A DNA stretch of 64,000 nucleotides from Hyphomicrobiales bacterium (GTDB lineage Bacteria; Pseudomonadota; Alphaproteobacteria; Rhizobiales; OSC116). The DNA is taken from the NCBI GenBank assembly GCA_002401855.1, contig NVUH01000012.1, forward strand, positions 25,010-89,009, read 5' to 3'. The translations under genes and the position numbers were made by a program. The notes beneath the pieces were generated by a model. It did no database searches. It was not told the origin of the DNA and was given only the letters and a program-made list of their open reading frames with translations. Of this stretch, positions 58,931 through 64,000 are shown one piece after another (positions within the stretch are counted from its first letter, which is position 1; each line of letters opens with the position of its first letter).

Positions 58931-59030
58931 CTCTGCGTCCAACCAGTTTTTCTTCAGAAAGTGGCTATTCTTGTTGCGATTGTTGAAGCTTATAGGCTTG
59001 TTTGAAAAATCCTGTTAGGTTTTTATCGCC
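58931..59030. repeat. Degenerate direct repeat of 56991-57090 (tRNA-Pro 3' end plus flank)
   Basis: Hand alignment without gaps at offset 1,940: about 66/100 identical, including CCAGTTTTT and TTGTTGCGATTG blocks. Confidence 0.65.
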
Positions 59031-59309
59031 TATATCGTTGAAACTTCTAAGTTTTAAATGTCGTCTAAATTTTCCACCGCCTTCTAATAATCCATTTGGA
59101 TCATCGAAAAGATAGCCTTTGGAGAATTCGAAGCTGACGTGTTTTTTGCTGATAAACACGCCGCCGATTTGGGTTTTGTGTACTGCGTCTTCTAGCTCAA
59201 AAACTAGGCCGCCATACATGGGGCGCCAAAAACCGGTTAGTTCTAGTGCGGCGATTTTGTCTAAAATCATGGCCTTTATTTCTTCGAAGAAATTGGTGTT
59301 TTCATGCAT
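58965..59309 (-). CDS. DUF1801-type small protein
   Basis: 114 aa; MYGGLVFELEDAVHKTQIGGVFISKKHVSFEFSKGYLFDDPNGLLEGGGKFRRHLKLRSFNDI. Confidence 0.7.
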   Translation of the reverse strand: MHENTNFFEEIKAMILDKIAALELTGFWRPMYGGLVFELEDAVHKTQIGGVFISKKHVSFEFSKGYLFDDPNGLLEGGGKFRRHLKLRSFNDIGDKNLTGFFKQAYKLQQSQQE

Positions 59310-59322
59310 TTGTTTTTCCTAT

Positions 59323-60759
59323 TTACAGAATTGGCCCTAGCATGGCGATGATGTTATTGATTAATTTACGGCTTGTTGGCCAAGATGCTACGGTGATTTG
59401 TGATATTGCGTTTGATTGTAAGATATAGGTTTTTTGGCGCTCTATAATCTGGCCAACGATTGCTTGATCATATATCAGCATGTTATTTTCATAATTTAAA
59501 TCAAAGCTTCTGCGGTCGAGATTGGCTGAGCCGATCATGGCGAACTCGCCATCAATGGTGAGTGATTTGGTGTGCAGGAGGCCGCTTGTATACTCGTATA
59601 TTTTTACGCCAGCATCCAATAATTCTTGATAATAGCTGTGGCTGGCGGCTTGCAAAAGCCAGCTGTCATTTTTGGCGGGAAAAATCATGATGGTTTTAAC
59701 GCCGCGATAGGCTGCGGATTGTATTGCGCTTTGTATCGCCTCGTTGGGGATATAATAGGGTGTGGTGATAATCAACTCTTGGCGGGCGGTGGCGATTAGC
59801 TCGACAAACATTTGCGACATGGCTAAATGCCGATCGGTTGGGCCCGTGCCGATGACTTGGGCGGCAAAGCCCTCACCTATCTCCGCCAGCGGTTGGTGCA
59901 ACAGGTGAGAGACGTCTTGGCCTGTACAAATCATCCAATCATTGGCGAAAAGATATTGATTTTGCAGCGCTATTGGGCCAGTTATGCGCAGCACCATATC
60001 GACCCATTGCATATCGTCATCCTCATCAAAAGTATCGTTCATGCAATTTTGGCTGCCGCAATAGGTGATGCTGCCATCTATAAGCACAATTTTACGATGA
60101 TTTCGCAAATCAATGCGGCTTTTGATGATTTTGGATATTGGATTGCCGATTGGTAATATTTCGGCCATTTGCACGCCTGCATCCTGCATGGTCCGCCACA
60201 AATCAGATCTTAGCAATTCGGCTGAGCCAATGCTATCGACCATGGCGCGGCATTTTACGCCGCGCCTGCTGGCGCGCATTAACGCTTCGGCTACTTTTTG
60301 GCCGCTTTCATCGGGTAACCAAATGTAAAACAGCATGTGCACATGTGCTTTTGCTGCGTCAATATCTACCACCATGCTATCTATCATCGCGGCGGAACTT
60401 GCTAGCAATTGTGCTTGATTGCCAGAGACGGGGTCGAATTTACTGATGGATTTGCCGAGTTTAAACAAATGTTCGAAACGGCTGGCGGATGCGGTTTGTG
60501 AGCTGGTGGGCAGAGCTTTTAATGATTGTGAAAAACTGGGCATTGCATCTTGAATTTTTTGCAACCTAATGATGCGTTTGCGGCCGATATTTACCTCGCC
60601 CAACAGCCAATAGCCCCCTGCCCCTAGGATTGGCAACAAAATAATCACCGCCACCCAAGCAATGCGTGAGGCTGGCTCGCGATGTGGGCGCAGCAAAACC
60701 CAGATGATCACAATGAAATCAATGATAAAAATCGCGAGAATGAATAAGTAATAAGTCAT
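59323..60759 (-). CDS. cls: Cardiolipin synthase (phospholipase D-like, two HKD motifs)
   Basis: N-terminal PLDc_N TMs; NHRKIVLIDGSITYCGSQN and HTKSLTIDGEFAMIGSANLDRRSFDLNYE. Start at ATG 60759. Confidence 0.9.
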   Translation of the reverse strand: MTYYLFILAIFIIDFIVIIWVLLRPHREPASRIAWVAVIILLPILGAGGYWLLGEVNIGRKRIIRLQKIQDAMPSFSQSLKALPTSSQTASASRFEHLFKLGKSISKFDPVSGNQAQLLASSAAMIDSMVVDIDAAKAHVHMLFYIWLPDESGQKVAEALMRASRRGVKCRAMVDSIGSAELLRSDLWRTMQDAGVQMAEILPIGNPISKIIKSRIDLRNHRKIVLIDGSITYCGSQNCMNDTFDEDDDMQWVDMVLRITGPIALQNQYLFANDWMICTGQDVSHLLHQPLAEIGEGFAAQVIGTGPTDRHLAMSQMFVELIATARQELIITTPYYIPNEAIQSAIQSAAYRGVKTIMIFPAKNDSWLLQAASHSYYQELLDAGVKIYEYTSGLLHTKSLTIDGEFAMIGSANLDRRSFDLNYENNMLIYDQAIVGQIIERQKTYILQSNAISQITVASWPTSRKLINNIIAMLGPIL

Positions 60760-60850
60760 AATGTCCTTATTGCCATTTAATATCAAATGGCGGCAGTTGA
60801 CAATTATATAGTTTGGGCTGACTATCATTTTAACAAAGGGGAACGTTAAT

Positions 60851-61355
60851 ATGAATATACTTTTCATTGGTGGCATGGGCTAAATTTCATTGCCGTGCGT
60901 GCATGAAGCTATCAAACAAGGCCATAATGTGAGTGCGTTTAACCGCAGGCAAACTGGTGGCGCATTACCTGATCAAGTGAATGTAATTATTGGCTATATG
61001 GATGATGATGTGGCCTATGACAAATTAGGTACGCTGAAATTTGATAAGGCAAGATTGAATGTGAAGTTGTATTAAAGCCAAGTGAAAACTTACCGTGGAC
61101 GATGACAAGATCGGTCGATTTTGCGGGCCATTTGTGCGCATATTTGGCGATAAAATTTGGAATACGCTGCTTGATAATAGCAAAACTAAAGCATTGGTCG
61201 GTGAATTTGAATGTTGCGAAAACTTGGATGAAGTGCTGGCTGATTCAGTTATGAACTTTAAAAACCGCGTTAAAACCGCGGGCTCACAAGTTGATGATAC
61301 GGAAGATTTGATGGATAAAATTGCCAAAGAGCAGCTTGCGCTCGGTGAAAATTAA
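60851..61355 (+). pseudogene. Degraded NAD-dependent epimerase/dehydratase-like gene
   Basis: ATG 60851: MNILFIGGMG*ISLPCVHEAIKQGHNVSAFNRRQTGGALPDQVNVIIGYMDDDVAYDKLGTLKFD (in-frame TAA at 60881), then a C-terminal-like fragment in another frame (61095-61355). Confidence 0.75.
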
Positions 61356-61800
61356 TAATTTTGCTTATAAAACATGAAAATTGACTGAAAATTTATAACA
61401 ATCTTGCAAATAATTAAGTAATTTATTCTCGCCATTACTTCGCAACTTCAATATTTAAGAAGAAAATACCAGTAATAAGATATTACACACAACTATTTAC
61501 CACTTATTATTTAGTAAATTGCTGCAAAAATTAAAGAATACAAATTTTATGTATTTTCCTTAAAATAAATTATGTTTAAGTTCAAGTAGTTAAAAATATA
61601 ATTCGGTTTTTGAGCACAGTTTCATAAAACTTCATAAGAAAACTGAATAAATTGCTTTCATATTTTACCAGAATGGGTATAAATAACGTGCAAACGAATG
61701 ATTGTCTAGCGACGTGTAGAAATAATGCCAAGCTAATCATGTTGGTATCACCAATTAAGTCAGGAAATTTGTAGAACGCACTAATTGAGGATATTATATC

Positions 61801-62007
61801 ATGGCGACTGGTAAAGTTAAATTTTTTAACGAATCTAAAGGTTTTGGTTTCATTGAAGCTGACGATGGCACAAAAGATGTATTCGTACATTTTTCGGCTA
61901 TTCAAGGCGAAGGCTTTCAAACATTGGCTGACGGCCAAAAAGTAAGCTACGAAATCAAACAGGGCAAAAAAGGCCCAGAAGCTGATCAAGTGACTAAGCT
62001 TGACTAG
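61801..62007 (+). CDS. cspA: Cold-shock protein (CspA family)
   Basis: [68 protein letters not shown]. Confidence 0.96.
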   Translation: MATGKVKFFNESKGFGFIEADDGTKDVFVHFSAIQGEGFQTLADGQKVSYEIKQGKKGPEADQVTKLD

Positions 62008-62030
62008 TTTATCAATTTATTTTGATTTTG

Positions 62031-62066
62031 AACGCCTTCAACTTAATTGTTGAGGGCGTTTTTTTT
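62031..62066 (+). terminator. Intrinsic terminator downstream of cspA
   Basis: AACGCCTTCAAC-TTAATT-GTTGAGGGCGTTTTTTTT. Confidence 0.88.
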
Positions 62067-62088
62067 GGACTAAATTTTGGAGTGAAAT

Positions 62089-62496
62089 ATGAGCTATTTG
62101 GGAAGTTGCTATTGTGGGCAAGTGACAGTGAAAATATCTGGTAGCATTGACTCAATTATTCATTGCCATTGTTCTAAATGCCGCAAAGCCTCTGGCACGG
62201 CTTATGCCACCAATGGGGTGGTGAAGTTAGATGATTTTGAAATTACATCTGGTGCTGAGCATATTGGCAAATTCGGTAAGGTGGTGGGGAAGTATCGATA
62301 TTTTTGCAAATTATGCGCGTCGCCTATATATAGCTCAAACATAGATGATGCGGCGCATATACGCATTAGGCTGGGCATATTGGATGGTGAGGTGGATGAG
62401 CGGCCAATGGCGCACACATTTGTTGGCTCCAAAGCCAACTGGGAAGATTTGGATGTTGGGTTGCCACGCTATGAGCGGTATGAGCCGGGGCGTTAA
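62089..62496 (+). CDS. GFA (glutathione-dependent formaldehyde-activating) family protein
   Basis: GSCYCGQVTVKISGSIDSIIHCHCSKCRKASGTAYATNGVV... YRYFCKLCASPIYSS. Confidence 0.93.
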   Translation: MSYLGSCYCGQVTVKISGSIDSIIHCHCSKCRKASGTAYATNGVVKLDDFEITSGAEHIGKFGKVVGKYRYFCKLCASPIYSSNIDDAAHIRIRLGILDGEVDERPMAHTFVGSKANWEDLDVGLPRYERYEPGR

Positions 62497-63170
62497 AGCT
62501 GTTTAAGCCAATCATATAAGCCTTGGCATTGGCTGAAAACATTCATCAAGTTGGTGATGCTGTCTTTGCCTTGTAATTTTTTAATATCAGTATCAAACCA
62601 CACGGCCATGCCTTTGCGTTTGAGCCATTCGGCATTTTTATGGTCTTTATCAAAGCCTGATGGCACGCGCTTTAATGGCGGCTCGTTGACGGTAAAGCCC
62701 TTGGCAAGCAAAGGGTTTACAAGATTTAGAAATTCTTGTGATTGCTCATCATCTACCATGGCGCGGCGGAATTTATCTAAGGTTATTTTATCGAAAACCA
62801 TGGTGCCAACCCCGATGCGAATTTTATCGGCCTCGACCGACACATAGAAAATGGGGATATCACCGCTATTGTTTTGGGTGCGGCCTTCGGGATAGATTAA
62901 CATTCTGACATTGTTTTTATAAGGTGATTTATCTTTGCTAAATCTAACGTCGCGATAGAAACGAAAAATCTTACCGTCCATCTCCCTATCAGTCATTACA
63001 ATGAGTGCTGATTTTAGACTTTGAAGCAATGCTTTGGCGGGCGCTTCGACTTGATTTCGGTAAATGGGTTTATTGGCTTCAAACCATTCTCGGTTGTTAT
63101 TGGCCGCAATGTCGTGCAAAAAAGCGAAGGCATCGGTGCTGAAGCCCGTAAATTTATTCAAATCACCCAT
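62493..63170 (-). CDS. DUF2461 / TIGR02453-family protein
   Basis: GFSTDAFAFLHDIAANNNREWFEANKPIYRNQVEAPAKALLQSL... FRFYRDVRFSKDKSPYKNNV. Confidence 0.88.
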   Translation of the reverse strand: MGDLNKFTGFSTDAFAFLHDIAANNNREWFEANKPIYRNQVEAPAKALLQSLKSALIVMTDREMDGKIFRFYRDVRFSKDKSPYKNNVRMLIYPEGRTQNNSGDIPIFYVSVEADKIRIGVGTMVFDKITLDKFRRAMVDDEQSQEFLNLVNPLLAKGFTVNEPPLKRVPSGFDKDHKNAEWLKRKGMAVWFDTDIKKLQGKDSITNLMNVFSQCQGLYDWLKQL

Positions 63171-63310
63171 GTATTGCTCCTCGTTTGGCCTATCTAGTTG
63201 GCTATTTTACATAATAATGTGCACTTTAGGCGTAAAATCAGCATTTTTTATATAAAAATAAGAAAGATTATATATTATGAAATTAGAATCTATTTGTTAA
63301 AGGTATCAAC

Positions 63311-63619
63311 ATGCTCGTACATATTTATCAACCCGCGCGCAACCCCATGCAATCTGGTGTTGGCAAGACCAAAAACTGGCTGCTTGAGTTTAACCAAAGC
63401 GAAGCCAAAAAAATTGGTGCTTTGGCAGGGTATCTGGGTTCTGGCGATACGCTTTCAACCCAATTGAAAATGAGTTTTGAGACTAAAGAAGATGCCATTG
63501 CCTTTGCCGTTAAAAAAGGTTTGGCTTATAAAATTACCGAGCCACATAAACGTGCAAGATCGCCGAAAGCCTATGCTGATAATTTTGCTTATGGCCGCAA
63601 GGTGAATTGGACGCATTAA
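63311..63619 (+). CDS. NADH-ubiquinone oxidoreductase NDUFS4-like (ETC complex I 18 kDa-type) subunit
   Basis: VHIYQPARNPMQSGVGKTKNWLLEFNQSEAKKIGALAGYLGSGDTLSTQLKMSFETKEDAIAFAVKKGLAYKI... SYADNFAYGRKVNWTH-type C-terminus. Confidence 0.88.
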   Translation: MLVHIYQPARNPMQSGVGKTKNWLLEFNQSEAKKIGALAGYLGSGDTLSTQLKMSFETKEDAIAFAVKKGLAYKITEPHKRARSPKAYADNFAYGRKVNWTH

Positions 63620-63703
63620 TAAGTTAGTTTCCACACTTATTGTTATAAATTGCCAAATAAATCACGACAAATGCAAATTTATTGGCTAATTTGCGCAGAC
63701 ATT

Positions 63704-63780
<77 letters not shown>

Positions 63781-63979
63781 GTATTTTATTATACATTTCA
63801 ATATATTATTAAAAAACCACTCTAACGTATTGAGGCCAATTAGACAGCTTTTTATAAAAAGTTAGACACTTTTGTTGAATCTTTGTTCTTTTATTATTAC
63901 TACTAGGGTGTGAACCCAATTCATTTATTGCTTTAGTTAGTCATTCTGTGATTCACTCTGTCAAAAGATGGAGTTTTAC

Positions 63980-64000
63980 ATGGGACGATTTGATTTAACC
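63980..64000 (+). mobile_element. Possible start of an IS5-family transposase (truncated by window)
   Basis: ATGGGACGATTTGATTTAACC = MGRFDLT..., resembling M(S/A)RFDLT(D/E)xEW starts of IS5-family transposases; preceded by tactagggtgtgaaccc at 63900, a possible IS end. Confidence 0.4.

Overview
Alphaproteobacterium-like chromosomal segment; the taxonomy is inferred from gene content only. (1) About 1-29.4 kb is a large L-rhamnose / rhamnoside utilisation region. It has an Opp-type importer, GH78 alpha-L-rhamnosidase, a PhyH-type dioxygenase, GH43 glycosidase, a DeoR regulator, aldo/keto reductase, FGGY kinase, a Gfo/Idh/MocA oxidoreductase, a MalFGK-type sugar ABC system, a fused rhamnulose-1-P aldolase/dehydrogenase, rhamnose isomerase, mutarotase and a RhaSTPQ-type ABC importer. 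An AraC/SDR/LysR/RidA block lies inside it. (2) About 30.6-45.5 kb is a glycolate/glyoxylate module: TRAP transporter with an unusual TM2-coil-DctQ small subunit, GlcDEF, IclR, MaeB, LysR, GlcG/HbpS-like protein and GlcB. (3) About 45.6-64 kb holds mixed genes, two tRNAs, an RTX-like lipobox protein between tRNA-Pro and a DUF1801-type gene, a decayed NAD-epimerase pseudogene, cspA, and a probable IS5-family start at the right edge. Highlights of the hunt: an ungapped degenerate ~100-bp direct repeat (1,940 bp apart) of the tRNA-Pro 3' end plus the DUF1801 gene 3' end, flanking the RTX-like gene; the TM2/DctQ fusion; a recurring TTGATTGA/TCAATCA motif at rhamnose promoters; an orphan LacI-type operator; and terminator-like hairpins between binding-protein and membrane-component genes in two ABC operons. 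No CRISPR, phage or obvious defence system was seen.
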